Positions 50,924 through 60,043 of a DNA stretch of 64,000 nt are shown here, one piece after another. Location of the stretch: NCBI RefSeq assembly GCF_008122205.1, contig NZ_PHNJ01000002.1:248001-312000 (forward strand), given 5' to 3'. The stretch is from Natronococcus pandeyae (GTDB lineage Archaea; Halobacteriota; Halobacteria; Halobacteriales; Natrialbaceae). Every line of letters begins with the position of its first letter. Within the stretch, counting starts at the first letter, position 1. The notes beneath the pieces were generated by a model. That model was not told the DNA's origin. It searched no databases and saw only the letters and a program-made list of their open reading frames with translations. The position numbers were made by a program, and so were the translations under genes.

Positions 50924-53704
50924 TCAGGCGTCCTGAATCTGCCGCAATACGTCCGGCGCGTCCTCGAGCGCGTCGTCCAGATCGTCGACGTTGGGGCCGC
51001 CGCCCTGGGCGAAGTCCGCCGGGCCGCCGCCGCCGCCGCCGACCTTCGCGGCGAGTTCGCCGACGACCTCGCCGGCGTTGACGTTGACACCGTCGGGGAC
51101 GGCGACGACGAACTGGGCGCCGCTCTGGCCGCTGCCCAGCACGGCGATCTTTTCGTCCTCGGCGAGCGCGTTCGCGGTCGCGCGTAGCTCGTCCATATCG
51201 GCGTCGATCCGCTGGACGACCGCCGTGGTGTCGCCGACCTCGACCTCCTCGCCGCCGCCACCGCCGCCCGCCCGCGCCGCGGCGAGCTGTTCCTTGAGGT
51301 CCTCGATCTCCTTGCCGCGGCCCTTCCACTCCTCGAAGAAGCGTTCGGCCGTCTCGGGAACGTCCTCGGGGGAGACGTCGAGCACCTCCGCGGCCTCGTA
51401 GAGGGCGTCCTCCTTGCGCTGGGTTGCCTCGATGGCTGCCTCGCCGGCGGCGAACGTGATTCGCTCGACGCCGTCCTGGACCCGCTCGGTCGAGAGCACC
51501 TTGATCGTCCCGATCTCACCGGTTCGAGCGACGTGTGTGCCGCCGCAGGCCTGGACGTCCTCGTCGACGTGAATCAGTCGGATCTGCTCGCCTGGCGGGA
51601 TGCCGCCCTGGTAGAGGTCGAAGCCGTGCTCGCTCTCGGCGTCGTGGCGGTCGGGCCACTCCTGGGTGACCGGCGTGTTGTCCATCACGATCTCGTTCGC
51701 CCGGCTTTCGATCTGCTTGACGTCGTCCCGGGAGATACGGTCGTAGTGGCGCATATCGATCCGCGAGGAGTCGACGCCCTTCTGGGCACCCGCCTGGCGG
51801 ATGTGCTCGCCGAGAACCTGCCGAGCGGCGTGGATGACGATGTGGGTCGCCGTGTGGTGGCGCATCAGCTGTCGGCGACGTTCGACGTCGATCTTGCCCC
51901 GAACGAACTCACCTTTGCCCGGATCCGCGTCGGTCCGGTGGAGGATCACGCCGTCTTCGGTCTGGACGTCCGTGACCTCGACGCTCGTGTCGTCGGTCGA
52001 GAGCGTCCCCGTGTCGGCTGGCTGGCCGCCGCCCTCGGGGTAGAACATCGTCTGATCGAGCACGACGTCGTAGCCGTCCTCGCGCTCGAAGACGTCGAGA
52101 ACGACGGCCTCGAACTCCGTGCGTTGCTGGTCGTCGTAGTAGAGCTTCTCCGTCTCCGGCAGATCCTCGAACCGGGCGTCCGTGTCGGACGCTGCCTCCT
52201 CGAGCGACTCGACGGTGTCGTGGCGCTCGGCGACCAGGCTGTAGAAGTCGTCGGGGACGTCGACGTCGGCGCCGGCCTCGTCGGCGATCTCCTCGACCAT
52301 ATCCGGCTGGATGCCGTGAGAGTCGTAGAGTTCGATCAGCTCTTCGGTCGGGATCGAGGCGTCCTTCTTCGCGTACTCGGCGGCGAGCGCCTCCACCCGC
52401 CGACCGCCACGCTCGAGCGTCTCGCGGTACTTTTCGACCTCGGTGCGGACGATGTCGCGAATCGTGTCGCGGTTCTCGTACTCCAGCCGTTCGGCCTGCA
52501 TGTCGACGAGTTCGTCCAGCGGCGCGTCGACGCCGACGTTGTCACAGAGGCGTTTCGTCCGCCGGAGGACCATCCGGGTGAGGTAACCCGTCCCGACGTT
52601 CGAGGGAACGATCCCGTCGCCGAGCATGTAGGCGAGGGTCCGACAGTGGTCGGCGATCGCGTAGATGTCCTCGAGGGGTTCCATCAGCTCCTCGAGGTCG
52701 TCGACGTCGACGCCGAGTTCGCTCGCGATCTCGCCGCGAGCGGTCTCCATGTCCTCGGCCTCGTCGATGTCCATGTGGCCCGCGAGTTTGGCGGCGCGGT
52801 GGACGAGTTCGGACTCCTCGTCGGTGTGGTCGATCTCGGCGTTCCCCTTCAGGAACTCGATCATGTCGGGGTAGATCGCCTCGTAGACGGTCGGCGTCCC
52901 CTGGGACACCCAGGCCCACCGCTCGAGCCCGTAGCCGGTGTCGACGATGTAGGTGTCCATGTAGGAGTAGGAGTTCCCGTCTTTCATCTCGAACTCGCCG
53001 TCGGGATCCTGCTCCATGCACATGAAGACGAGCGTCGCGAGTTCGACGCCCTTGAAGATGACCTCGATCGCGGGCCCGGCGTTGCCGCCACCGACCCACG
53101 GATCCTCGATATAGATGACTTCCTCGAGGTCGACGCCCATCGAGGCGAAGAACTCGTCGCAGAGTTCGACGGTCCGATCCTTCCAGTAGACCTCGCCCTC
53201 GTAGGCGTACTGCTCCGGATCCTCGAGATCTTCGCGCGCGTTGAACGCGTGGTGGGCCATCATCTCGAAGGCCATCGTGTGTCGGCCCGTCTTCCCGACG
53301 TTGTCGATGTCCTGCATTCGGATACAGGGCTGGCTGATGGTTAGCGGGTTGGCCGGCGGCGGCGTCTCCCCGCTCGTCACCAGCGGCTGGAAGTCGTAGA
53401 TCGACGCCTGCGTCAGCAGGACGTCGTCCCGCCAGCGGTTCGCCGCGACAGGGTACGGCTCGATCCGCTCGTGGTCGTGGTCCTCGAAAAAGGAGAGGAA
53501 CGTCTCTCGCATCTCCTCGAGGCTGTACTCCTCGTCGAAGCCGGGGTTCCCGATGAAGTCGTACTCCTCGCAGGGTGGCTCACCACAGGTCTCCCGCTCG
53601 TGGTCGCGCGTCCAGAACTGCGCACCACAGGAGGGACACTCCTTGCGCTCGAACCCTTCCTCCTCGAAGTACTCGAGGCGGTACTCTTCCTCCAGTTCGC
53701 TCAT
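50924..53704 (-). CDS. alaS: Alanyl-tRNA synthetase
   Basis: 926-residue archaeal-type class II synthetase. N-terminal zinc site [27 protein letters not shown] is typical of archaeal AlaRS. The catalytic core follows ([15 protein letters not shown] and [21 protein letters not shown]). The editing domain carries [17 protein letters not shown] and [13 protein letters not shown], which remove Ser or Gly mis-charged on tRNA-Ala. The C-terminal Gly-rich segment [19 protein letters not shown] is the usual C-Ala end. ATG 53704 is preferred over 53746, which would add 14 residues not present in relatives. Confidence 0.98.
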   Translation of the reverse strand: MSELEEEYRLEYFEEEGFERKECPSCGAQFWTRDHERETCGEPPCEEYDFIGNPGFDEEYSLEEMRETFLSFFEDHDHERIEPYPVAANRWRDDVLLTQASIYDFQPLVTSGETPPPANPLTISQPCIRMQDIDNVGKTGRHTMAFEMMAHHAFNAREDLEDPEQYAYEGEVYWKDRTVELCDEFFASMGVDLEEVIYIEDPWVGGGNAGPAIEVIFKGVELATLVFMCMEQDPDGEFEMKDGNSYSYMDTYIVDTGYGLERWAWVSQGTPTVYEAIYPDMIEFLKGNAEIDHTDEESELVHRAAKLAGHMDIDEAEDMETARGEIASELGVDVDDLEELMEPLEDIYAIADHCRTLAYMLGDGIVPSNVGTGYLTRMVLRRTKRLCDNVGVDAPLDELVDMQAERLEYENRDTIRDIVRTEVEKYRETLERGGRRVEALAAEYAKKDASIPTEELIELYDSHGIQPDMVEEIADEAGADVDVPDDFYSLVAERHDTVESLEEAASDTDARFEDLPETEKLYYDDQQRTEFEAVVLDVFEREDGYDVVLDQTMFYPEGGGQPADTGTLSTDDTSVEVTDVQTEDGVILHRTDADPGKGEFVRGKIDVERRRQLMRHHTATHIVIHAARQVLGEHIRQAGAQKGVDSSRIDMRHYDRISRDDVKQIESRANEIVMDNTPVTQEWPDRHDAESEHGFDLYQGGIPPGEQIRLIHVDEDVQACGGTHVARTGEIGTIKVLSTERVQDGVERITFAAGEAAIEATQRKEDALYEAAEVLDVSPEDVPETAERFFEEWKGRGKEIEDLKEQLAAARAGGGGGGEEVEVGDTTAVVQRIDADMDELRATANALAEDEKIAVLGSGQSGAQFVVAVPDGVNVNAGEVVGELAAKVGGGGGGPADFAQGGGPNVDDLDDALEDAPDVLRQIQDA

Positions 53705-53952
53705 TACCCATGTGTTGGCCGTGCAGCGGGTAAAATAGTTCCGCAACGGCCATTTCGGGGAAATCAGCCGACACGACCGAACCCGATCTCACGAACGACC
53801 GCGTTTCGTCCGGCGCTGTCGTTCTCTTCGGAAAATATATATCGTGTGAAGTGTTTTTCTGGTAACAATATTGGTGATACGGTGCTGGGGAAACGGTCTC
53901 GCCGCGAAGAGGTGGAACGGTCGGTGCGGTCACGGACGGGGGGTGTCTAACG

Positions 53953-54633
53953 GTGTCGACGAGACGATCCCTGCTACGGAGCGGCGGGGTTGCCGGGGTC
54001 GGCACGCTCGTCGCCGTCCTCGCATTGCCGCCGCCGCCCGACGGAACGTCGATCGATCGGACGGTCGAGGGAACCGCGGCGCCGGCCCCCGTGGACGGAT
54101 GGACCGATCGGCCGATCACCGACGAGGACGAGACGCCGGTCGCGCGCTACCAGTACCGGCCCGCCGACGACGCCGATGGCACCGACCGCGAGGCGTTCGT
54201 CGCGACGGCCCCGATCAACGTCGTCCTCCTCCCGGCCGCCGAGACGGACGAGGCGGGTCTCGAGCGCGTCATGGACGTTCTCACCGACGACGGCTGGCTC
54301 CGCCGACCCGAAGAGTACACCCGCTACGCTCGGGATCGGACGACGGGGCGCTACGTCCGCCAGGAGGCGACGGCTGCCGAAACCTACTACGGGACCAGCG
54401 GCCGCCTCCACGTTCGCTGCTGGTCGTTCGAGGGTGTCGTCTCCATGCAGGCCCACGAGGATACGGGTGCCCGACCGAAACACGGGATCGCCTCCTACGA
54501 ACGCGGCCGCGAGGCGGTCGCGGCGATCTTCGACGCCGCCGGCTGGGCCGTCACCCCGACCGCGATCGATCTCGACAACGACCAGCGCGACCACGACGGG
54601 TTCGCGACCGTCGTTACGGAGGACGACCCGTGA
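53953..54633 (+). CDS. Tat-signal-like hypothetical protein
   Basis: 226-residue protein starting at GTG 53953. MSTRRSLLRSGGVAGVGTLVAVLAL is a twin-arginine-type signal (R4-R5) with a hydrophobic core and no lipobox Cys. The mature domain (about 50-226) is an acidic alpha/beta structure with no motif I can name (TDRPITDEDETPVARYQY; HVRCWSFEGVVSMQAHED). Its stop overlaps the start of the next gene by three bases, so the two are translationally coupled. Upstream (53820-53950) is AT-rich with TATATATC. Confidence 0.75.
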   Translation: MSTRRSLLRSGGVAGVGTLVAVLALPPPPDGTSIDRTVEGTAAPAPVDGWTDRPITDEDETPVARYQYRPADDADGTDREAFVATAPINVVLLPAAETDEAGLERVMDVLTDDGWLRRPEEYTRYARDRTTGRYVRQEATAAETYYGTSGRLHVRCWSFEGVVSMQAHEDTGARPKHGIASYERGREAVAAIFDAAGWAVTPTAIDLDNDQRDHDGFATVVTEDDP

Positions 54634-55325
54634 GTACCGACGATCGCCGCGTGTTCGGCCGACGCCTTCCCGGCGGGACCGAGTTCGAGCATCCGCTGGT
54701 CGGCCTCGAGCGGCGTCGAACGGCGGTCGTCGCCGCCTATCTGGCCGTCCTGGTCGGTCTCTTCGGCGTCAGCTACGCGGGAACGACAATCACGATCGGC
54801 GACACGCCGCTCGAGACGGTGACGCCGCGGTTCGACGCGGTCAGTACGGTGCTCATCGCGCTCGCGACCGCGACGATCACGGTCGTCCCGTTCTGCTATG
54901 CGGCCTGGAACGGCGGGCCGGCGGTCTCGTTCGGGCTGCCGCTGGTTCCGGTCTTCCTCGGGGACATCGCCGCCGGCCGGTACGTCCTCGGAGTCGACGC
55001 GGCGATCGCGCTGACCGTCGGCGCTGCGGCGAGCGCACTCGCGTTGCTCGCGACCGACGTCCGGCAAACGGGCTCGCTGCGCCCCTGGCGGGGTGCCCGC
55101 GGCGACGCGGCCGGCTCACAACAGCTATTCGTCACGATGATACTGGCCGTCGCCGCGGTCGGCGTCGCCCGGTTCGCCGGGACCGTCCCGCCGCGCAGCC
55201 TCGAGTGGTATCTGCCGTTTGCGGTCTGCTGGCTCGTGTCCGTCGGCGTCGTCGGCGCCTACTGGCAGGCGACGCTCCGTGCCGCGGTCGCGTCGCGAGT
55301 CGCGAGCGAGCGAGCGGAGTCGTAG
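54630..55325 (+). CDS. Six-helix membrane protein coupled to the Tat-signal protein
   Basis: 231-residue membrane protein starting at GTG 54630, overlapping the preceding stop (GTGA). Five or six helices: about 33-50, 67-85, 95-112, 122-140, 165-180, 188-205. Function unknown. The pairing with an exported partner suggests one complex, but this is inference only. Confidence 0.7.
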   Translation: MSTDDRRVFGRRLPGGTEFEHPLVGLERRRTAVVAAYLAVLVGLFGVSYAGTTITIGDTPLETVTPRFDAVSTVLIALATATITVVPFCYAAWNGGPAVSFGLPLVPVFLGDIAAGRYVLGVDAAIALTVGAAASALALLATDVRQTGSLRPWRGARGDAAGSQQLFVTMILAVAAVGVARFAGTVPPRSLEWYLPFAVCWLVSVGVVGAYWQATLRAAVASRVASERAES

Positions 55326-55443
55326 CCGACGATCGGTCGTTCCGCTCGGCCGTCCGACCGTCGGCGCGACAGCTCCCTGACCAGTAACTATTTGCGACCG
55401 TTGACTCGCAGTACGTGACAACGGACGCGTCTTCCGCATCGCC

Positions 55444-56568
55444 ATGACGACTATCGTCCTGTACGTCGCAGCCACCGAATCGGACGCCCTCGAGGGAGCC
55501 GCCGCTCTCGAGCGGGCCGCGTCCGATATCTCGGTCGCGCCGGCCGTCTCGCTCGACGCGATCCGCGAGCGGGCGCCCGCCGCCGACTGCGTCGTCTTCG
55601 CCGAGACGCCGACGACCGCAGAGGGTTCGCACCTGCTCGAGGTCGTCGACGCCTGCGACGATACTCCGCTGGTGCTCTACGCCGACCCGAGCTACGCGCC
55701 GACGACCGCCCGCGCGACCGACGGGATCGAGGGCTACGTCCGCCGCGACGGCGACCGATCGACGGTTCACCTCGCCGACGAGATTCGTTGGGTCTCCCAC
55801 GAACCGGCGTCCGACGAACGACCGTCAGCCAGCAGCGGGGACGAAACGGCTACCGAGTCCGCCGGCGGGACTGACCGAACGCACCGCAAACGGGTGCTCG
55901 CCGCTCAGCGCGACCGACTCGAGGAAATCGATCGACTCGTCGACGGCGACCTTCGCGAGCGGCTCAGCCTCGCCCAGGGCTACCTCGAAATTGCGCGGGA
56001 GACGAACGACCCTGACCACGTCGCGGCGGTCGAGGCCGCTCACGAACGGCTCGGAGAGTCGCTCGACGCGCTATCGACCCTCTCGCGGCGACGAGACGTG
56101 ATCGCCGCGGTCGAACCCGTCGCCCTGCACGATATCGCCCGCCGCGCCTGGGCGCGACTGGACGAGCCGAACGATCGAACCCTCCACCTCGAGGAGGATC
56201 GAGTGCTCGAAGCCGACAAGGAACGGCTCGCGGACCTGCTCGAACGACTGTTCCTGCGGAGCGGCTCCGCGGGCAGGGGCCCCGAGCCAATGACGATTCA
56301 CGTCGGTGCGAGTTCGAACGGGTTTTTTGTCGGCGACGACGGCGACCCACCGTTGGAGTCGGAAGGGGAGAAACGTCTCGAGCGCGGCGACGACCTCGCG
56401 CTCGTCGGCCGGATCGCCAACGCCCACGGCTGGTCGGTGTCGATCGGCGAGAGCGACGAGGGTGGGACGCGCGTCGATATCACTGGGACGACGGTCGACT
56501 GGGAGAACGCGTTCGGCAGCACCTCAATCCGGTCTGCGCTCGATTCGGAATTCGAACTCGAGCGGTGA
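55444..56568 (+). CDS. Histidine-kinase-like protein without phosphoacceptor His
   Basis: 374-residue protein with the layout of a haloarchaeal sensor kinase. Residues 1-120 resemble a receiver-like or sensor domain (TIVLYVAATESDALEGAAAL, TPLVLYADPSYAPTTARATDGIEGYVRRDG). Residues about 155-235 match the dimerisation helices, where LVDGDLRERLSLAQGYLEIA corresponds to the usual VSHDLRNPLxVAQGxLEL, so Gly168 replaces the His. The ATPase-like part (250-350) lacks the N box (LFLRSG in place of LLxNAxxH) and the G2 box (GDDLALVGRIANAHGW instead of GTGFGLAIV). Probably a non-catalytic pseudokinase acting by binding. Convergent with rfcS. Confidence 0.8.
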   Translation: MTTIVLYVAATESDALEGAAALERAASDISVAPAVSLDAIRERAPAADCVVFAETPTTAEGSHLLEVVDACDDTPLVLYADPSYAPTTARATDGIEGYVRRDGDRSTVHLADEIRWVSHEPASDERPSASSGDETATESAGGTDRTHRKRVLAAQRDRLEEIDRLVDGDLRERLSLAQGYLEIARETNDPDHVAAVEAAHERLGESLDALSTLSRRRDVIAAVEPVALHDIARRAWARLDEPNDRTLHLEEDRVLEADKERLADLLERLFLRSGSAGRGPEPMTIHVGASSNGFFVGDDGDPPLESEGEKRLERGDDLALVGRIANAHGWSVSIGESDEGGTRVDITGTTVDWENAFGSTSIRSALDSEFELER

Positions 56569-56580
56569 TCGCAGTCGCGA

Positions 56581-57570
56581 TTATTCGTTCTCGAGCGCCA
56601 GCGACGCCAGCATCGCCTCGAGTTGCAGCCGTTCGTTCGCACCCTCGGTGATCCGGTAGTCTACTTCGCCGAGTCGCTCGAGCAGCCGAACGGTGGCCTG
56701 TTCGGGGAGGTCGAACTGCCACGCCGAGCGGTGAAGCTGGTCGATGACGTCGCCGCCGGCGAGGCCGCGTTCCATCAGGAGGTCCTCGAGTGCGGCGCGG
56801 GCGGCGGTGAAGTCGCCGTCGATGGCGTGCTGGACCATCTCCTCGACCTCCTCGGGGCGGGCGGTGGAGGTGATCGCGAACACCGTCTCCTCGTCGACGG
56901 TTTCGCCCATCACGGCCGCGGCCTGCAGGGCGTTGATCGCCTTCCGCATGTCGCCGTCGGCGGCGTACACCAGTGCATCGACGCCGTCGTCCGTGACCTG
57001 AATGCCCTCGGTGTCTGCGATTTCCCGGACCTGGGCCTCGACGGCGTCCTCGGTGAGTTCAGTAAAGCGGAAGACCGCACACCGCGACTGGATGGGATCG
57101 ATGATCTGGCTCGAGTAGTTACACGAGAGAATGAAGCGCGTGTTGTTCGAGAACTGCTCCATCGTCCGGCGCAGCGCGGACTGGGCGTCGCTGGTCAGCG
57201 CGTCGGCCTCGTCTAAGAAGATGATGCGGTGGTCGTAGCCGCCGAACGAGGAGCGCGCGAAGTCCTTGATCCGGTCGCGGACGACGTCGATCCCGCGCTG
57301 GTCGGAGGCGTTGAGTTCCAGGAAGTTCTCGCGCCAGTCGTCGTCGTAGACCTCGCGGGCGATGGCCTGTGCTGCGGTCGTCTTGCCGGTTCCGGCTGGC
57401 CCCGCAAACATGAGGTGGGGGAGGTCCCCCTGCTCGACGTAGCGTTGCAGTCGCGGCACGATATTCTCGTGGCCCTTGATCTCGTCGAGTCGCTCCGGCC
57501 GGTACTTCTCGATCCAGACCTCGGTCTTGCCGGGTGTCGGCTCCACCGCCTCGGCGTCGGCCTCGCTCAT
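56581..57570 (-). CDS. rfcS: Replication factor C small subunit
   Basis: 329-residue clamp-loader subunit that, with the large subunit, loads PCNA on primed DNA using ATP. Walker [16 protein letters not shown], Walker [16 protein letters not shown], the SRC motif ([11 protein letters not shown]) and a C-terminal collar domain are present. The N-terminal [20 protein letters not shown] is typical. ATG 57570 is preferred over upstream starts. No intein is present, unlike in some haloarchaeal copies. Confidence 0.98.
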   Translation of the reverse strand: MSEADAEAVEPTPGKTEVWIEKYRPERLDEIKGHENIVPRLQRYVEQGDLPHLMFAGPAGTGKTTAAQAIAREVYDDDWRENFLELNASDQRGIDVVRDRIKDFARSSFGGYDHRIIFLDEADALTSDAQSALRRTMEQFSNNTRFILSCNYSSQIIDPIQSRCAVFRFTELTEDAVEAQVREIADTEGIQVTDDGVDALVYAADGDMRKAINALQAAAVMGETVDEETVFAITSTARPEEVEEMVQHAIDGDFTAARAALEDLLMERGLAGGDVIDQLHRSAWQFDLPEQATVRLLERLGEVDYRITEGANERLQLEAMLASLALENE

Positions 57571-57736
57571 ACCGCTCGCAAGGGGCGGCCGGCAGATAAA
57601 TCGCCCGAAGGGCGTGCTCGAGACAGCCCACGGAGTGGCCGCCGAGCCAGTCACTCCGTCCGGAACCGCGATCGAACTGTTTTAATCGGAGACGGGTGGG
57701 ACACATGTTTTTCATCTCACACGATGTGCGGTGTGT

Positions 57737-58825
57737 ATGGGGTTTCGAACGTCCATCGGAGCGCGAGTCGCGATCGCTCTGCTCGTCGTCGTCCTTCTGG
57801 GTACGATGCCAGCGTCAGTCGCCGCCCAGTCTGACGAGCGAGCCGGCGGAACGATCGTCGTCGAAGAGGGCGAAACGGTCGACGAGGTCGAAGCCTTCGC
57901 GGGCAACGTAATCGTCCGGGGCACCGTCACCGGAGACGTCAGCGCGTTCGCGGGCAACGTCCAGATCGACGGCGAGGTCGGCGGCGACGTCGAGGCCGTG
58001 TCCGGCAACGTCGAAATCACCGGCACCGTCGACGGCGACGTCAGCGGCGCCGGCGGCAACTTCGTCGTCGCCGAGGACGCGACGATCGGCGGCTCGCTCG
58101 AGGCCGGCGCCGGAACCGTCGAGATCGACGGCACGATCGCAGGCGACGCGGCGATCGGGGCGGAGACGATCCGGCTCGGCGAGAACGCGGCCATCGACGG
58201 CGACCTCCGGTACGGTGGGACCCTCGAGGGGAACACCGACGCGGTTGCCGGCGAGATCACGGAGGATTCGCGGATCGGCGTCGGCCTCGAGCCGACCGTC
58301 CAGCCGTTCGCCGAGTGGCTCTTCGCGGTCTACGCATTCGTGCTGAATCTGCTTCTCGGTGCGATACTGCTCGCGCTGTTCCCCCGGTTCTCGGACGGCG
58401 TCGCCCGCCGCGTCGCGACCGATCCCGTCAGAACCGGTCTCGCGGGTCTGGGCGTGCTCGTCGGCGTGCCGATCCTGCTGGTCGCGATCGCGATTACGAT
58501 CATCGGGATTCCCGTCACCGTCGTCGGCGCGTTCCTGTTCGCGCTCCTGGTGTGGATCGGCGTCGTCTACGGCCGGTTCGCCGTCGCCGCGTGGCTCCTC
58601 TCGTACGCCGACCTCGAAAATAGGTGGCTCGCGCTCGTCGTCGGTCTCCTCGGCGGTGCGCTTCTCGGACAGATTCCCTTCGTCGGCGGGCTTCTCAACT
58701 TCGTGATCTTCCTGCTCGGCCTCGGCGCGCTCTCGATGGGACTGTACGGTCACCGGCGGGTGATCCAGGAGCGCGAGCGCGACCGGCCCAGCGGCGTCGA
58801 ACCCGGCGGCCCCGCGAGCGACTAA
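57737..58825 (+). CDS. Bactofilin-like beta-helix domain fused to a membrane domain
   Basis: 362-residue protein. A signal peptide (residues about 1-31, ending AAAQS-type; VAIALLVVVLLGTMPASVAAQ) precedes a polymer-forming cytoskeletal (bactofilin-type) right-handed beta-helix at about 40-190, with repeating units such as GNVIVRGTVTGDVSAFAGNVQIDGEV. Three to five membrane helices follow (about 195-345), including FRFSDGVARRVA-type turns (here FPRFSDGVARRV). The beta-helix is thus probably extracellular or in the wall zone and anchored through the C-terminal helices. ATG 57737 is preferred over a GTG two codons earlier. Confidence 0.85.
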   Translation: MGFRTSIGARVAIALLVVVLLGTMPASVAAQSDERAGGTIVVEEGETVDEVEAFAGNVIVRGTVTGDVSAFAGNVQIDGEVGGDVEAVSGNVEITGTVDGDVSGAGGNFVVAEDATIGGSLEAGAGTVEIDGTIAGDAAIGAETIRLGENAAIDGDLRYGGTLEGNTDAVAGEITEDSRIGVGLEPTVQPFAEWLFAVYAFVLNLLLGAILLALFPRFSDGVARRVATDPVRTGLAGLGVLVGVPILLVAIAITIIGIPVTVVGAFLFALLVWIGVVYGRFAVAAWLLSYADLENRWLALVVGLLGGALLGQIPFVGGLLNFVIFLLGLGALSMGLYGHRRVIQERERDRPSGVEPGGPASD

Positions 58826-59398
58826 CGGGAATCGATCCCGCTCTGCCAGCGCTCGGTACGCGGACCCACGTACGACTACTGTGTGTGACGAACCATCACC
58901 TAACTCGAACCGATCGAACACATCGCGGTGGCGCGTGCTGGGCTATCGCGAGCGAACAGCGAGCGATAGGTCGACGCCGTGCGAGGGATGAGTGAGCGAA
59001 CGGGGAGGAACGACCCGTGAGCGAACGAATCGGTTGGGGAGGACGTGGAGATTCCCCGGTGCCAGTAGGAGTATCCAGCTGAAGGTATTGGTATGTTTAG
59101 GGCAACTAGATATCACAGTCTGCATTCGCGAGCGAAGCGAGCGGTTCACCGCCGGAGCGGACGAAGTCCGCGCAGGCGGCCTTTTTCATCGAAGTCCGCA
59201 AGCGCTCCGCGCTTGCGGGCCCATCAGAAATCTTCGATTTCTGAGGATGTTTTTGCGCCGAGTGGTTCCGAGCGACGCGAGCGAACCCGAGGCGGAAAAA
59301 GTTCGGTATGCATTTGCACGTATCGGAGCCGTGGTCAGACGGTCTCGAGATCCTCCGACAGTCGACGCCCTCAAGTCCACACTCGAGTAACGACGACC
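58826..59398. other. Intergenic region rich in palindromes
   Basis: No gene. It contains GAGCGAACGAATCGGTTGGG-type sequence (59017-59048), the GGCCTTTTTCATCGAAGT core (59178-59195) and a run of perfect hairpins (59149-59244). GC-rich stems with 3-base loops dominate; AAAAAGTTCGG (59296-59306) resembles the A tract at 35040. Confidence 0.6.
59149..59244. repeat. Array of three perfect hairpins with trinucleotide loops
   Basis: GCGGAC-GAA-GTCCGC (59157-59171), itself inside CCGCC/GGCGG; CCGCAAGCGC-TCC-GCGCTTGCGG (59196-59218); TCAGAAATC-TTC-GATTTCTGA (59224-59244). All stems are perfect and all loops are three bases. The GGCCTTTTTCATCGAAGT core is between the first and second. T5 follows the third hairpin at 59250. 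Confidence 0.75.
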
Positions 59399-59623
59399 AT
59401 GCACGTCACCGTCGACGTCAAGGGCGAGGGAAGCCACGAACTCGCGCTCGGGGAGGTGGCGACCGACGCGCCGGAGCCGACCTACGCGGACCTGCTCCGC
59501 GAGGTCGACCTCAGTCCCCACGAGGTGAGCGTCCTGGTCGACGGGCGACCCGTCCCCGAGGATCAGCCGGTCGAGAGCGAGCACGTGACGGTGCTGCGGT
59601 TGATCAAGGGCGGCACTCACTAG
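59399..59623 (+). CDS. SAMP2-like ubiquitin-fold small modifier protein
   Basis: 74-residue beta-grasp protein close to haloarchaeal SAMP2, which is conjugated to proteins and supplies sulfur for tRNA thiolation (family knowledge). Core: VTVDVKGEGSHELAL, YADLLREVDLSPHEVSVLVDGRPVPEDQPVE and VTVLRLIKGG. SAMPs end in the diglycine that becomes activated; here Gly71-Gly72 are followed by Thr73-His74, so the C terminus would need trimming. ATG 59399 gives the standard N terminus. Single gene with no E1 (UbaA) in this window. Confidence 0.88.
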   Translation: MHVTVDVKGEGSHELALGEVATDAPEPTYADLLREVDLSPHEVSVLVDGRPVPEDQPVESEHVTVLRLIKGGTH

Positions 59624-60043
59624 CAGTAGCTGGGAACGCGGTTTCAGTATACAGTCTTCGACTCGAATCTGAATCGGTTGATTCGGTACGTACGTACACT
59701 GAACGACCGGCGTTGAGTCTGCATACGGGCCAACCGCTGCCGGGTGGGAATGAAAAGGGCCAGGGCTTTTGCGGTGATGATTACAGAAACAGGTTCTGCT
59801 CGCACGAACACAGGGGATGGCCACACCCTCCCCAGCCGACTCACTCGCTGGCGGGCTCACGGCGGCTGGCCGTTCGCCGCTCCGCGGCGCTCCGCGCCGC
59901 GCTCCGCTCGTTCGTCCCTCGCGCAGTGTCGTCGACCGCCCTCGCTTGCGCTCGGCCAGTCGACAGCGCGCGCCACCCCAGCGAAGGATGGTTAGCCCAC
60001 GGTGAGACATAGTCCGCCCGTACGCGGTGTTATTCGATGAAAG
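59624..60043. other. Intergenic region downstream of samp2
   Basis: About 420 bases without a gene. It includes a stretch GGGTGGGAATGAAAAGGGC (59742-59760) and, at 59821-59850, an inverted copy (23 of 30 identical) of the 59019-59048 sequence upstream of samp2. The rest is GC-rich short-word sequence (59860-59960). No tRNA or hairpin array seen. Confidence 0.5.

Noticed and set aside
59742-59850. Candidate C/D-box sRNA around GGTGATGATTAC downstream of samp2
   Set aside because: A box C-like TGATGA is present but no box D (CTGA) is placed at a fitting distance, and no C'/D' pair is seen.
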